Positions 25,250 through 35,300 of a stretch of DNA of 64,000 nucleotides are shown piece by piece. The notes below the pieces were generated by a model. The model was not told the origin of the DNA. It saw nothing but the letters and a program-made list of their open reading frames with translations, and did no database searches. The translations under genes and the position numbers were made by a program. Positions within the stretch are counted from its first letter, which is position 1; every line of letters begins with the position of its first letter. The DNA comes from Deltaproteobacteria bacterium (lineage in GTDB: Bacteria; Desulfobacterota; Desulfobulbia; Desulfobulbales; Desulfurivibrionaceae): contig DUZW01000004.1 in the NCBI GenBank assembly GCA_013349295.1, forward strand, positions 1 through 64,000, written 5' to 3'.

Positions 25250-25585
25250 ATGACCAACGATGAATGGAAAAAGATCGTGGCTGCCAAGGATCTCTTGGGC
25301 TTGCCGGATCAGGCGACCCTGGCGGAGATAAAAAAGGCCTATCGCCGGCTCTCCAAGGAACATCATCCCGATCGTGTCCGGCAAAGGGAGGAGGGGCTGG
25401 GCGGGGCAGCAGGACCGCGGCTGGAAATGCACCGACTCACCGAGGCCTGCCAGATTCTCCTGGAATATGGAAAAAAGTACAGAATTCCCCTGGTGCCGGG
25501 GGAGGATCAGCCCCTTGAAGGAGAAGATTGGTGGATGGAGCGCTTTGGCGATGATCCCCTTTGGGGGCCGGGCCGCACTACCTAA
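25250..25585 (+). CDS. DnaJ-domain protein, short
   Basis: 111 residues. The J domain occupies residues ~10-60: DLLGLPDQATLAEIKKAYRR and KEHHPDRV with the HPD motif needed to stimulate Hsp70 ATPase. The rest is a short helical tail with no G/F or zinc-finger region, so it is not DnaJ itself but a type III J protein. It probably recruits DnaK to a specific client. It sits four bases after plsY, which may be only operon convenience. Similar small J proteins are common in deltaproteobacteria. Confidence 0.85.
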   Translation: MTNDEWKKIVAAKDLLGLPDQATLAEIKKAYRRLSKEHHPDRVRQREEGLGGAAGPRLEMHRLTEACQILLEYGKKYRIPLVPGEDQPLEGEDWWMERFGDDPLWGPGRTT

Positions 25586-25624
25586 TTCGTAATCGAGCAG
25601 AGGCGAACTTTTTTTCGCGGTCTT

Positions 25625-25664
25625 GTTCAGCTATCCCGACCTGCTCGCGGTTGGGATAGCGAAC
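25625..25664. terminator. Inverted repeat between convergent dnaJ-like and ppiD genes
   Basis: GTTC-A-GCTATCCC-G-ACC pairs with GGT-T-GGGATAGC-GAAC with two unpaired or mismatched positions; loop of about seven bases. No T run follows on either strand. Position suggests a transcription boundary or RNA-protective hairpin. Confidence 0.4.
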
Positions 25665-25700
25665 AGGTCTCCTGGCAGCGATTGCTGCCGCCTCCCTTGC

Positions 25701-27593
25701 TTACTCCATAAATTTTTTGTCGATGGTGATTTTGGCCCGGCCTTGCAGATACGCGAGCCAGGCGCCCATGATCTGCATCTGTTTTTCCTGGGTCAACATT
25801 TTGCGGAGCGCTTCTTTTTGGCCGGCGAATGCTTCCTCGCTTGCCGGTTTGCCTTCCTTGAAATGGAGCACATAATAAGTGGTGCCGTTTTCCGCGATCT
25901 CGTCGACATAGGGGGCGGCGGCGCTGAGTTTCAACCCTTGCGCGGCAACGGGGGCGGGCAAACCGCTGGTCGCCTGCTGGTTTCTCGTGAAAAAAGAGGT
26001 TTCCAGAACGTTGCTCTTTGTCTTTTCCGCCGCCGCGACAAGGGAGCCTTCTTTCTTTGCTTGGGCCAACAGGGCTACGGCTGCATCCTTGGCCTTGGCA
26101 TGGGCCTGATCGTCAAGGAAATCCTTTTCCACCTTGGCGCGAACCTCTGTGAGCTGCGGAACCTGGGGTTCCTTCATCTCGTCAAGGTAGGCAATGGCGT
26201 AGCCGCCTTTGATCTCAAGTAATGAACTCAATTCTCCCTTTTTCAGGCTGAAGATGGTTTTGAGCAGGGCGGGCTGTCCCTCCATGGCCTTGGGGGGATT
26301 TGCTTGGGCAAAGTAATCGGTGGTCTGCACCGGCGTCGCCGCGTTGGTCGCATATTTGTCCAGGCTGCCGGCTTGGATGATCCCCTCGTAGGCCTGATTT
26401 GCCAGCTGGAACGTCAGATCCTTGCCGCGCTGGGCCTTGAGCTCAGTGATGATTTGTTCCCGCGCCGCAGCCAGGGTGGTTACGTGTGCCGGTTTGATTT
26501 TTTCAAGCTTGATGAGGTGGAGTCCGAATTGTGTTTCCACGATGGTGCTTACTTCCCCCTCCTTGAGGGTAAAGGCTGCCTCGGCAAAGGGCTGGACCAT
26601 CTGTCCCTTGGCGAAGAAACCAAGGTCGCCGCCGTTTTTTCCGCTTGAATCTTGGGAATATTCCTTGGCCAGCTGGCTGAAGTCCTTGCCTGCCTTGATC
26701 TGCGTCAAAATGGAATCCATCTTTTGGCGGGTGGCATCTTTCAGCTCGGGGCTGTCCTTGGCGTCCGACCGGAGCAGGATATGCCGGGCCTGGCGCAGTT
26801 CTGGGGCGGAAAACCGGTCGGGATTCATGGTGTAGTACTGTTCAATCTCCTGGTCGCTTATCTGGGTGGTGGCCGCAGCCTGCTCATAAAGAAAGGTGAT
26901 GTATCGGAGCTTGACCTGCGGTTCGGTCAGGTAGCCTTGTTTGCGGCCTTCAAAAAAAAGATTCAGCTCCTGATCTCCAACCGGACCTGAATTCCGGAAA
27001 CCATCCGCGGTAAAGGCGACATATTCGAGCTTGAGCTGATCGTTGTCAAAGGAGAAACGGTCTTTGAGCTCGCTGTCTGATATCCGGGTGAATCGGGAAA
27101 GATGGGCGAGAATCTTGGTGCGAAGGAGGTCACTGCGCACACTGTTTTCAAAATCGGTCGTGGTCATCTTTGAGGAGGCCAGCAACTTTTTGTAGCGGTC
27201 GAGTTTGAAGATCCCGCCTTCCCGGAAGGCGTCCATGCCCTGAATAACCTTGCGTACCTCGTCGCTGCCGACAATAAGGCCGGCTTCCTTGGCGCCCTGC
27301 TGCATGACCAGTTCCTGGATCATCTGGTTCAGCACCTGCTGTTTCAGGTTCAGCGCTTCAAGAAGTCCAGCCGGCAGGGTGCCACCGAACTGTTCTTGGT
27401 AGCGGCTGAGGGTCTGGTTATAGGTCTGCTGGTACTGCTGCGAGGAAATATTCTGATCATTTACCGTGGCAATGGCGTTGGGGCCGCCTTTTTGGCTTGT
27501 TCCCACCCCCCAGAAGATAAAAACCAGGACGATCATGAGGATGGCGGCCTGGATATAAGTCGATTGGGCCTTGCGGCGCATGAAGTCGAGCAT
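25701..27593 (-). CDS. ppiD: PpiD-like periplasmic peptidyl-prolyl isomerase/chaperone
   Basis: 630 residues, anchored by one N-terminal helix (YIQAAILMIVLVFIFWGVG), with the bulk in the periplasm. A SurA-like N-terminal chaperone domain (VNDQNISSQQYQQTYNQ) is followed by a PPIC parvulin domain at about 260-360 (ELRQARHILLRSD, GGDLGFFAKGQMV, TQFGLHLIKLEKI). A second, degenerate parvulin-like region follows, then a C-terminal helical part. It assists folding of exported and outer-membrane proteins near the translocon. A 106-nt repeat element begins 15 bases upstream of the start codon. Length matches E. coli PpiD. Confidence 0.9.
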   Translation of the reverse strand: MLDFMRRKAQSTYIQAAILMIVLVFIFWGVGTSQKGGPNAIATVNDQNISSQQYQQTYNQTLSRYQEQFGGTLPAGLLEALNLKQQVLNQMIQELVMQQGAKEAGLIVGSDEVRKVIQGMDAFREGGIFKLDRYKKLLASSKMTTTDFENSVRSDLLRTKILAHLSRFTRISDSELKDRFSFDNDQLKLEYVAFTADGFRNSGPVGDQELNLFFEGRKQGYLTEPQVKLRYITFLYEQAAATTQISDQEIEQYYTMNPDRFSAPELRQARHILLRSDAKDSPELKDATRQKMDSILTQIKAGKDFSQLAKEYSQDSSGKNGGDLGFFAKGQMVQPFAEAAFTLKEGEVSTIVETQFGLHLIKLEKIKPAHVTTLAAAREQIITELKAQRGKDLTFQLANQAYEGIIQAGSLDKYATNAATPVQTTDYFAQANPPKAMEGQPALLKTIFSLKKGELSSLLEIKGGYAIAYLDEMKEPQVPQLTEVRAKVEKDFLDDQAHAKAKDAAVALLAQAKKEGSLVAAAEKTKSNVLETSFFTRNQQATSGLPAPVAAQGLKLSAAAPYVDEIAENGTTYYVLHFKEGKPASEEAFAGQKEALRKMLTQEKQMQIMGAWLAYLQGRAKITIDKKFME

Positions 27594-27608
27594 GTGTCAC
27601 CTGTGATG

Positions 27609-27714
27609 GTAACTGTCCCGCAGCACCACATCTGCTTTGTCATCGGCCTGCTCATGTGCGATAGCACACTTCGCCGACCTCTTCCGCGCATCTGCGGTAT
27701 TGCTGAACAGTTAC
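27609..27714. repeat. 106-nt palindromic repeat element, copy A
   Basis: It begins GTAACTGT and ends ACAGTTAC, which pair as a terminal stem. Inside are a TGTGC/GCACA hairpin and GCATCTGC segments. The same 106 bases, with about 14 differences and no gaps, recur at 54464-54569. The terminal stems carry compensatory changes (details in findings). Copy A lies 15 bases upstream of ppiD, so it is within its leader or promoter. Confidence 0.85.
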
Positions 27715-27866
27715 GTTTTGTTGTTTACGATCCTTTCCGGTTTCGGAATGGATGGTTGTTTATGATGAGGATACGGTTTTGTTTGAAATTCAGGGCGTTA
27801 TCCTAATTTTTTTCGTGAAGACCGTCAACCGATTTAACCAGAAGGGGAGGAAGGTGGTTTGAGCCC

Positions 27867-30545
27867 TTACACCTTGGCCAGATTTTCCCCCACCACCGTG
27901 TTCACCACCAGGGGAACGTCAAGGCGCATGACCGCTTCCATGGCCTCCTTGACAACCTCTCCGGTGGCCTTGATTTCCTGAGCCGGAACCTCAAAGACCA
28001 GCTCGTCATGGATCTGGAGCAGGAGCTTGGCGCCAAGGCCTTGCTCGCTGAGGTGTCGGGTGGCAACGATGGTGGCCAGTTTGATGATGTCGGCGGCCGT
28101 GCCCTGGATGGGGGTGTTGATCGCGGTGCGCTCGGCAAATTCGCGGCTGGCCTTGTTTGAGCTGTTGATGTCGGGCAACAGACGCCGCCGGTTGAGCAGA
28201 GTGGTGACAAAGCCGTCCTGTCGGGCCTTTTCGACAATCTCTTCCATGAAGCGCTTGACCCCGGCATAGTGGGCGAAATAGCGCTCGATGAAGGTGGCTG
28301 CCTCCTTTCGACTCAGGTTGAGCTGGGCGGCAAGGCCAAAGGCGCTTATCCCGTAAATGATGCCGAAGTTGATGGTTTTTGCCACCCTCCGCATCTCCGG
28401 CGAGATAAAGGCCGGGTTGACCCGGAAGATTTCGGCCGCAGTTTGGTTGTGGACGTCCTGGCCCGCGCGGAAGGCGGAGAGCAGGGCAGGATCCTGTGCA
28501 TAATGGGCCATGACCCGCAGGTCGATCTGTGAATAATCCGCCGACAAGAAGAGCTGGCCCGGGGCGGCCACGAAAGCGGCCCGGATTTTCTGGCCCTCGG
28601 GCGTGCGGATCGGGATGTTTTGCAGGTTGGGGTTGCTGCTGCTCAACCGGCCGGTGGCGGTAACGGTCTGGTTGAAAGAGGTGTGGACCCGCCCGGTTTT
28701 GGGATGGATGAGTTCCGGAAGTTTGTCCACATAAGTGTTTTTGAGCTTGCTCAGATTTCGGTGGGCCATGATCGCCGCGGGCAGATCGTGCTGTCTGGCC
28801 AAGCTTTCCAGCACCTTGACATCGGTTGAATAGCCGGTCTTGGTTTTGCGGCCCTGGGGCAACCCTAGTTTGGCAAAGAGAATCTCCCCGAGCTGGCGGG
28901 TGGAATTGATATTGAATTCCTCCCCGGCCAGACCATAGATGGTCTTTTCCAGCTCTGCCAGCTGTTGGCCGAAATCATCGGACAACAGCTGCAGCTGGGC
29001 CTGATCCACGGTGATGCCGTTTTGTTCCATCCGGACCAAAATGGGGACCAGCTCCATTTCCAGGCCGGAGAAAAGTTCCCAGAGGCCAAACTGTTCGAGT
29101 TGGGGCCGGAACTGTTGCCAGAGCAGATAGGCGCCCACCACATCCTCGCAGGAATAGTTCTTGGCCGGTTCCGGGGCAACATAGGCAAAGCTGTCGGCGC
29201 GTTTGTCGCCGGAGGTGACTTCGCCGAAGCTGGTCAGCCGTTTGCCGAGCATCTCCAGGCACAGGTCGTCGAGTTTCTGGGAGCGGCGGGAGGGATCAAG
29301 GAGGTACGAGGCGATCATGGTGTCCCACAGGGGACCGGTCAGGCGCAGGTCGTGGTTCTCCAGGATGGGGAGATCGAACTTGAGGTTATGGCCGAGCTTG
29401 GGCTGCTTGGGGTCGGAAAAAAGCGGGGCCAGATGTTCCTGAACCAGGGCCAAGGGTAGCTGGTCGGCCAGCTGGTTTCCCTCGCTGTCCCGATGGCCGA
29501 TGGGCAGGTAATAGGCCTCCTCGGCTGTACCGCAAAGAGAGATGCCCACGAGTTCCGCCACCAGCGGGTCAAGGGAGGTGGTCTCCGTGTCCAGCACCAG
29601 AAGCGGGGCCTTGGCCAGCTGATGGCAGGCCTCCTCAAGCTGTTTTTCCGTGGTGATCAAGCGGAAGCCCGTCGTCTCCAGGGCAACGGCGGTAGAGGTC
29701 TGGGGTTTCAGGAGACGAGTGAAGTCGAGAAATGAATAGAGCTCTTGGAGTTTTTCCCCGTTGGCTTCGGGAATCTCGTATTCTTTCAGCTCCGGTGTGG
29801 TTAGATCTTTCTTGAGGGTGATAAGTCGGCGGGAGAGGAAGGCGTTTTCCCTGTTGGTCAGAAGTTTTTCCCTGAGCTTAGCCTGGGAGATGGTCTCAAT
29901 ATTCTGGTAGAGCCCATCCAGGGAGCCGTATTGCGTAATCAACTTTTCCGCTGTTTTCGGACCGATGCCAGCCACCCCCGGCACGTTGTCCGAGCTGTCG
30001 CCCATCAGGGCGAAAAAATCGAGGAGCTGTTCCGGCCCGATATTGTATTTCTTCCGCACCGCGGCAGGGTTCATGAATACGTCCCGCATGGGATCCCAGA
30101 CGGTGATGGCGTCTGAAACCAGTTGCAGAAGATCCTTGTCCCCGGAAACAATGATCACCGGGTATCCTTGGGCCGCAAGCTTTTTGGCGGCGGAGGCGAG
30201 CAGATCATCTGCCTCAACGCCCTGCTGTTCCAAGCAGGCGATGTTGTGGGCGGCGACGATCTCCTTGATGTAGGGAATCTGGCAGGCAAGGTCGTCTGGC
30301 ATGGAGGGCCGATTTGCCTTGTAGGCCTGGTACATCTCGTGGCGGAAATTCGGGCCCCGCACATCAAAGGCGATGCCGAGATATTTGGGTGTCTTTTCCC
30401 TGAGAACCCGGAGCAAGATGTTGGTGAATCCATACACGGCATGGGTGGGCAGGCCGCTCTTGTTGGTGAGCGGAGCAATGGCATGGTAGGCCCGATAAAT
30501 GTAGGCGCTGCCGTCGATGAGGTAAACAGGTTCTTGCTGGATCAT
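27867..30545 (-). CDS. polA: DNA polymerase I
   Basis: 892 residues with all three domains. 5'-3' exonuclease (residues ~1-290: YLIDGSAYIYRAYHA, VSGDKDLLQLV, GDSSDNVPGVAGIGPKTA). 3'-5' proofreading exonuclease (~300-490) keeps the catalytic acidic pair in LVLDTETTSLDP and GHNLKFDLPIL. Polymerase (~500-892) has motif A LSADYSQIDLR, motif B RRVAKTINFGIIYG and motif C QIHDELVFEV. It would fill gaps and remove RNA primers in replication and repair. Divergent from flgM, with a 155-base spacer before the sigma-28 promoter. Confidence 0.98.
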   Translation of the reverse strand: MIQQEPVYLIDGSAYIYRAYHAIAPLTNKSGLPTHAVYGFTNILLRVLREKTPKYLGIAFDVRGPNFRHEMYQAYKANRPSMPDDLACQIPYIKEIVAAHNIACLEQQGVEADDLLASAAKKLAAQGYPVIIVSGDKDLLQLVSDAITVWDPMRDVFMNPAAVRKKYNIGPEQLLDFFALMGDSSDNVPGVAGIGPKTAEKLITQYGSLDGLYQNIETISQAKLREKLLTNRENAFLSRRLITLKKDLTTPELKEYEIPEANGEKLQELYSFLDFTRLLKPQTSTAVALETTGFRLITTEKQLEEACHQLAKAPLLVLDTETTSLDPLVAELVGISLCGTAEEAYYLPIGHRDSEGNQLADQLPLALVQEHLAPLFSDPKQPKLGHNLKFDLPILENHDLRLTGPLWDTMIASYLLDPSRRSQKLDDLCLEMLGKRLTSFGEVTSGDKRADSFAYVAPEPAKNYSCEDVVGAYLLWQQFRPQLEQFGLWELFSGLEMELVPILVRMEQNGITVDQAQLQLLSDDFGQQLAELEKTIYGLAGEEFNINSTRQLGEILFAKLGLPQGRKTKTGYSTDVKVLESLARQHDLPAAIMAHRNLSKLKNTYVDKLPELIHPKTGRVHTSFNQTVTATGRLSSSNPNLQNIPIRTPEGQKIRAAFVAAPGQLFLSADYSQIDLRVMAHYAQDPALLSAFRAGQDVHNQTAAEIFRVNPAFISPEMRRVAKTINFGIIYGISAFGLAAQLNLSRKEAATFIERYFAHYAGVKRFMEEIVEKARQDGFVTTLLNRRRLLPDINSSNKASREFAERTAINTPIQGTAADIIKLATIVATRHLSEQGLGAKLLLQIHDELVFEVPAQEIKATGEVVKEAMEAVMRLDVPLVVNTVVGENLAKV

Positions 30546-30701
30546 GGGGCAAGATACTACCAGTCGCGCGGTGGTTTGGCAATGTGCAACATGCGTGTCG
30601 GAAATCGTCGCTCGTCGGGAAATGCGAGGTTGGGAGTCGGGTGGCGGATGATTTGTTTCCGCCTGAATTACGGCGTTTTTTTGGTGGAGGTATTTTTTAT
30701 T

Positions 30702-30728
30702 TTAAGTTTGTAATTAAAAGGCCGATAT
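30702..30728 (+). promoter_or_regulatory. Sigma-28 (FliA) promoter of flgM
   Basis: TTAAGTTT, an 11-base spacer and GCCGATAT match the consensus TAAAGTTT-N11-GCCGATAA at all but two positions. It lies about 100 bases upstream of the flgM start, so FlgM is made under the sigma factor it inhibits. Confidence 0.85.
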
Positions 30729-30827
30729 GATAAATACAAAGGCATGGATGAGTGAGGGACAGGGTGTCCAGTGAATCCAATTCCATGAGTGGCTGTAAAC
30801 AACCTGCAGGGAAGCAAGGATCTGGTC

Positions 30828-31127
30828 ATGAAACTAACAGGTGTTTTTCCTCCGATCAAAACAGAGAAGGTTCAGGTCAGGAAATCTGAAGGCTCTGCCG
30901 TTGCCAGGGCTGAAAAGTCTGCTGTGCCGACGGATCGCGTGGTGCTGTCGGCCGGTTCCCTGGAGGTGCAGAAGGCAAAGGATATCCTTGAGCAGACCCC
31001 TGAAGTTCGTGCGGATAGGGTGCAGGCGCTCAAGGAAGAAATTGCCCGTGGTGGATATAAGGTCGATCCTTTCCGTCTTGCTGATAAAATGATGAGCAGC
31101 CTGCTCTCCGAGACGTTGGTGGAGTAA
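30828..31127 (+). CDS. flgM: Anti-sigma-28 factor FlgM
   Basis: 99 residues from ATG 30828 (AAGGA upstream); an in-frame GTG at 30789 is possible but lacks spacing. The conserved C-terminal region is clear: ILEQTPEVRADRVQALKEEI followed by ARGGYKVDPFRLADKMM, the sigma-28-binding helices of FlgM. The N-terminal half is basic and probably disordered, as in other FlgM proteins exported through the basal body. It holds FliA inactive until hook completion, then leaves the cell. It is separate from the flg operon and converges on the fliW remnant; a sigma-28 promoter precedes it. Confidence 0.9.
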   Translation: MKLTGVFPPIKTEKVQVRKSEGSAVARAEKSAVPTDRVVLSAGSLEVQKAKDILEQTPEVRADRVQALKEEIARGGYKVDPFRLADKMMSSLLSETLVE

Positions 31128-31338
31128 GGCCCAGTCGTTCTTTCTTCCGTTTATCTCTTTGTTTTTCCTCAAGGCAGTTCTCTCTTTTTCTCGCACTTTC
31201 TTGTTATTCCGATTTGTCATCAACATGGCATTTCCGCGCCCTTCGACAGGCCCCGGGGCGAACGTCCAACCGGCTGGTTGTTCGTGTCGCCCCGCAGGCT
31301 GTTTTTCGTGCTTTTGCAAAGCACTTGGCGTTGTCCTG
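31128..31338. repeat. Intergenic palindromic element between convergent flgM and fliW
   Basis: GGGGCGAAC (31255-31263) and GTTCG...CGCCCC (31280-31293) form a hairpin whose inner stem is AACC/GGTT (31268-31279). The flank CCCTTCGACAGG resembles a widespread bacterial intergenic repeat. The rest is pyrimidine-rich with no frame of interest. Confidence 0.4.
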
Positions 31339-31829
31339 CTAATCCGCATGTTCCATGGTGAAAACCGGCCAGCAGGCATCAAAGCGCGTGGGGTCCTGTA
31401 ATACCTGTTTGGCCAGGCGCTTTTTGGAGTTGATCGCCACCGGTCCGAGCAGGTTGGCCGTCATTGCCTCGGGGTTATCCTTGGGGATGGTCAGAATGAG
31501 CATGATATCCAGCGGTTCTTCCGGCGAGGCTTGCAGTCCTGTCGGATCAGGCCGGGAATTTCCGCCTGGTATTGCGGGATCAGGAGGGTGGCCTGAGTAA
31601 CCACAAAGGCGAGCTTGGGGTCGTCCAGGGACTGCAGCCAGAGAAACGGCGACTCATCCCCGTGTGGCCTGACGATGAACCGTTTTGAATCAGGGAATCC
31701 CAGAAAAGGGGAGGTCATGGTGATGATTTTTTCCGGGTTGACTGACAGTTCGCCAAAACGGCTGGTGAGCACTGTAATTTCTCCATGTTTCTTCGAACAG
31801 GTTGTTGTGGCCATGGCTTGTTGCATCAT
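31339..31829 (-). pseudogene. fliW: Flagellar assembly factor FliW, frameshifted
   Basis: The first ~100 residues are clear FliW (SRFGELSVNPEKIITM, GDESPFLWLQSLDDPKLAFV) from ATG 31829 with GGAGG upstream. At about 31530-31545 the frame shifts by one base. The alternative frame continues as ASPEEPLDIMLILTIPKDN and TANLLGPVAINSKKRLAKQ to TAG at 31339-31341, the expected FliW C-terminus. Joined, the product is about 163 residues. FliW sequesters or is released by flagellin and antagonises CsrA. The gene lies just after csrA, as usual. The break may be a true mutation or a one-base assembly error. Confidence 0.8.
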
Positions 31830-31975
31830 CCTTTCCTCCTTTGGGGCTGAAGAGTCGTGTGGTAATGTGCGGCTGTTGTTTTCATATGGTTCTTCTCCGA
31901 GATGAACTTAGGGGGGTACGAAATAACCATTACATTTTACCCTTTCGTTAAGGCCTCTTGCTGTGTCCTTGCCGG

Positions 31976-32275
31976 TTACATGGCAGGATTATTTTTTGTT
32001 GCACCGGCTTCTTTGCCGCCCGTTGCCGGCGGGTTGCTTCGTGTCTTGTCGCCGCCAAAAACAGAGGCAAGGGAAGAAAGATCCGCCGGAGCCTCCCTTG
32101 CCGCTCTGGTGTTTTCCTCCACGATGCGGAGGAAGATTTCTTCCCGGTGGACCATGATTTCGGTCGGGGCCTCGACCCCGATCTTCACCTGTCCCCCCTT
32201 TATCTCAAGAACCCGGATCTTTATGCCATCGCCGATGGCAATGGCTTCCCCTGGTTTTCTGGCAAGTATCAGCAT
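31976..32275 (-). CDS. csrA: Carbon storage regulator CsrA, long C-terminal tail
   Basis: 99 residues; GGGAGG precedes the ATG. The CsrA core is complete: [35 protein letters not shown] and [14 protein letters not shown], including the RNA-binding first and last strands. About 35 extra residues, rich in Ala, Ser and Pro, extend the C-terminus beyond the usual 61-80. It binds GGA motifs in mRNA leaders and represses flagellin translation, with FliW as antagonist. It follows flgL by 93 bases and precedes the frameshifted fliW. Confidence 0.93.
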   Translation of the reverse strand: MLILARKPGEAIAIGDGIKIRVLEIKGGQVKIGVEAPTEIMVHREEIFLRIVEENTRAAREAPADLSSLASVFGGDKTRSNPPATGGKEAGATKNNPAM

Positions 32276-32368
32276 GGTCTTCGCCCTCCCTGGCTTTGTT
32301 GGCGCGGTTATCGCGCATTACGTTCTTCCTGAACGTATCTTCCATTTTTTTTGTAGATAAAACAATGG

Positions 32369-35300
32369 CTACTTGAGGAAATCGACCAGGCTCAACTGCA
32401 TGGTCTTTGCCGCCGCCGAGAGGGCGGCCTCGTAGGCAATTTCTTTCGCCTTCATTTCCATCAATGCCTTGGTCAGATCGGTGTCCTCCTGCTCCGAAAG
32501 ATTTGCCTTGGTGGACAGTTCGAGATTCTGATAGATCTGCTGCTGGACAATGATCCGGTTCGCCCTGGCGCCAAAGTCGGAGACCTGGGTGGTCAGATTC
32601 TGCATGAGGTTATCCAAATCGCCAATGGACTTGTTGATATTGCTAACTTGAGCGTTATCTGTTTCGCTGCCCGTGACCCGCAGAAAATTGCTGGTGTCGT
32701 TGGAGAGAGCAAAGGTGTAACGTTCGGGGTCATTGCTGTTGATCTGGAGATGTCCATCGTCGGACCAGGACGCGGAGATGCCGGGCACCCCGTTGATGCG
32801 GTTGGCGATGTCGGTCAGGGAATCCTTGGCGAGGTCAATATTGATGCTCACCGCACTGAGGATTCTGCTTGGACTGGTGTCGTGACTGTTCACCACGATG
32901 GTGAATGAGCCATTCTGCAATTCGTCTTCAAGCGGGAGTCCGGTTTTACCGCTGTCCAGGAGAGCGCTGGTATCGAGCGCCTTGGCTCCGCCGGTCAGGG
33001 TTGTGTAGTTCTGGCCGCGCAAGGCGTCCTGCAGGCCTTTGAGTACCGTGAAGAGCCCGGTGTCCATGATTGCGGACATGCCGTTTTTTGCCACCTCTAT
33101 GGTGCTTTGCTGGCCGATCTTGACGGCGAAATCATTATCCCTGTCTCCGGCATAGCGGACATAGCCGTTTTCGTAGGTGATTGTGTTGACGAAGATTTTG
33201 CCGTCATCGGCGACGTCTGCCGGTTGTCCGCTGGCGCTGGCTCCTCCGGCAAGCCCAATGGCGTTAAAGCCGGTTTCGTAATTGGTAATCGCTCCCACCG
33301 TGGTGGTGTCGCTGTTTATGAAGAATTCATTGGCGCCCCAGAGACGCAGCTCACCGAAGTAGACCTGGTCTTGGGGAGCACTGCCGCCGTTGAGCTGGGT
33401 GACCTTCTCGCCAATGGCGCTGGTCTGGATGTGCAGGTTCCGTCCGTCCACGGTGGAGAGAATAATCTGTCCAGCATTGTTTCTTCCTGCCTTGACCCCT
33501 GTTTGCTCTGTTTTGGCGTTGATCCCGTCGATTAGGGCGTTGCTGCTGTCACCAGAGGTTATGGCGGTTGCCTTGGAAAATATATTTATCCCGTTGATGG
33601 TGAGATCTCCGCTGTTCAGTGAAATCGGGGTTGAACCATATTCTAGGATGCCGTCGGCGGCTAGGTCACCGGGTATGCCGGTGTTTGATTCCCCGCCTCC
33701 CAAGCCCAGTTCGGCAAGAATGGAGTCGTCGGTCAGGTTGTTTGGGCTTGAGAGTTGGAAAGCAGTAGCCGAGGACAAGGTGATGGCGCCGGTGTTGTGG
33801 TTTGCATCGGCAATTTGTCCTCCTGCCGGGGTGTCTGCAAGGCCGATACGGGCTGTTTCGGTGGCGGCCAAGCCACTCAGGGTAATCGGGGTTTCGTCGC
33901 CCGCCAAGGTATTGCGGAGAACAATGGCGCCTGATGGCCCGCCGTTAGAGCCGTTGCCCACCACGGCGATGACCCCGGTCAGCTCTTTCTTGGTGTTGAT
34001 GGCGGCCACCGTCTTTTGTGCAATTTCAGTGGCTGTGGTGCCTGTGGCATTGACGCTCACGGTGGTGCCGTTGAGCTCAAAGGAGATGGCGGTGGTGGCG
34101 GCGCCAGGATCTGCGGCTGCCCCGGCATAGAGGGTGGTGAGGCTGGCGCTGACGCCGGTGGTCGCCGAGATCACATTGATGGCTTCTTTGGCGTTATATG
34201 TTTTTTCGGTATTCAGGCCAGAGGTAACCACACCTGTGTTTATTGCTGCGACATCTATGCCGTTGATGTGCAGATCGTTGGCTGCGATGGTGTTATTAGT
34301 CACGACACCGGTAAGCTTTGTCTCCTCCGTGCCTGCCTGCACAGGGCGGGTGGCGGTGATGATTACCGGGACAATCGTGGCGGAAACCCCGCTCTGGCTG
34401 GTGGCATTGTTGATAGCCGCCGCCTTGGCCGCCGCCGAGATATCCTGGTAGATGTCGGAGAGGGTGTCGGCCGAGGTGGTGATAGCTACGCCGTTGATGT
34501 CAAGGATTCCCGAGGTGAGCGCGGAACCATAGCGCAAGACGCCGTCCCCGGTGTCATCGGCAAAGCCCTTAAGCCCCCCGCCCAAGCCGAGGAGGTTGAG
34601 GATGGTGTCGTCCGCCGCGCTGGTGTTGATCTCAAAGGATGCGGTGGAGGAGAGGGAGATCGTGCCGGTATTGTTGTTGTTGCCAATCGCTTGGTCAATA
34701 TCGGCCAGACCGGTTGTGGAGGCTCCGGTCTCTGTATATCCGGTAATGGTGATGTTTGCCTCATTTCCTGCCAAGGTATTGTATAAAACTACGGAGTCCG
34801 CTACCCCGCCATTGGCATCGGTGCCACGCACTGCAGTGACCCCTGTACGATCACTGATTTTGTTGATGGCGGTTACGGTGGCGTTGGCGGCGTCGGTTGT
34901 GGTGCCGTTGTCGTCTATGCTGAAGTTGACCGGTACTCCATTGAGGTAGAAGAAGACGCTGGTGGTGTCTCCAGGGGCTGGGAGGGCAGGGACAGTTGCT
35001 GCTGCTCCTGCGTACAGGGTGGTCAGTTTTGCGGTTACCCCCTCGGTGGCTTTGTTGTTGGTAAGGCCGGAGATAGTTTTTTCCGTGGCGTTGAGACCGG
35101 AAATTTCGATGGGAGACGTGTTTCCGGAGGTGGAGTTCCTGATGATAATGGAGTTTAAGGCGCCACCGTTATTGCCGGTGCCCACTTCCGCCGTAATGCC
35201 GGTAGCTGGGGGCAGCGCTTGGATGGCGGCGACGATTTTAGCGGCCACCTGGGCTGCACTGTCTCCGGAGAGCAGGGGATCTGTCGCGTCGGTATCGACA

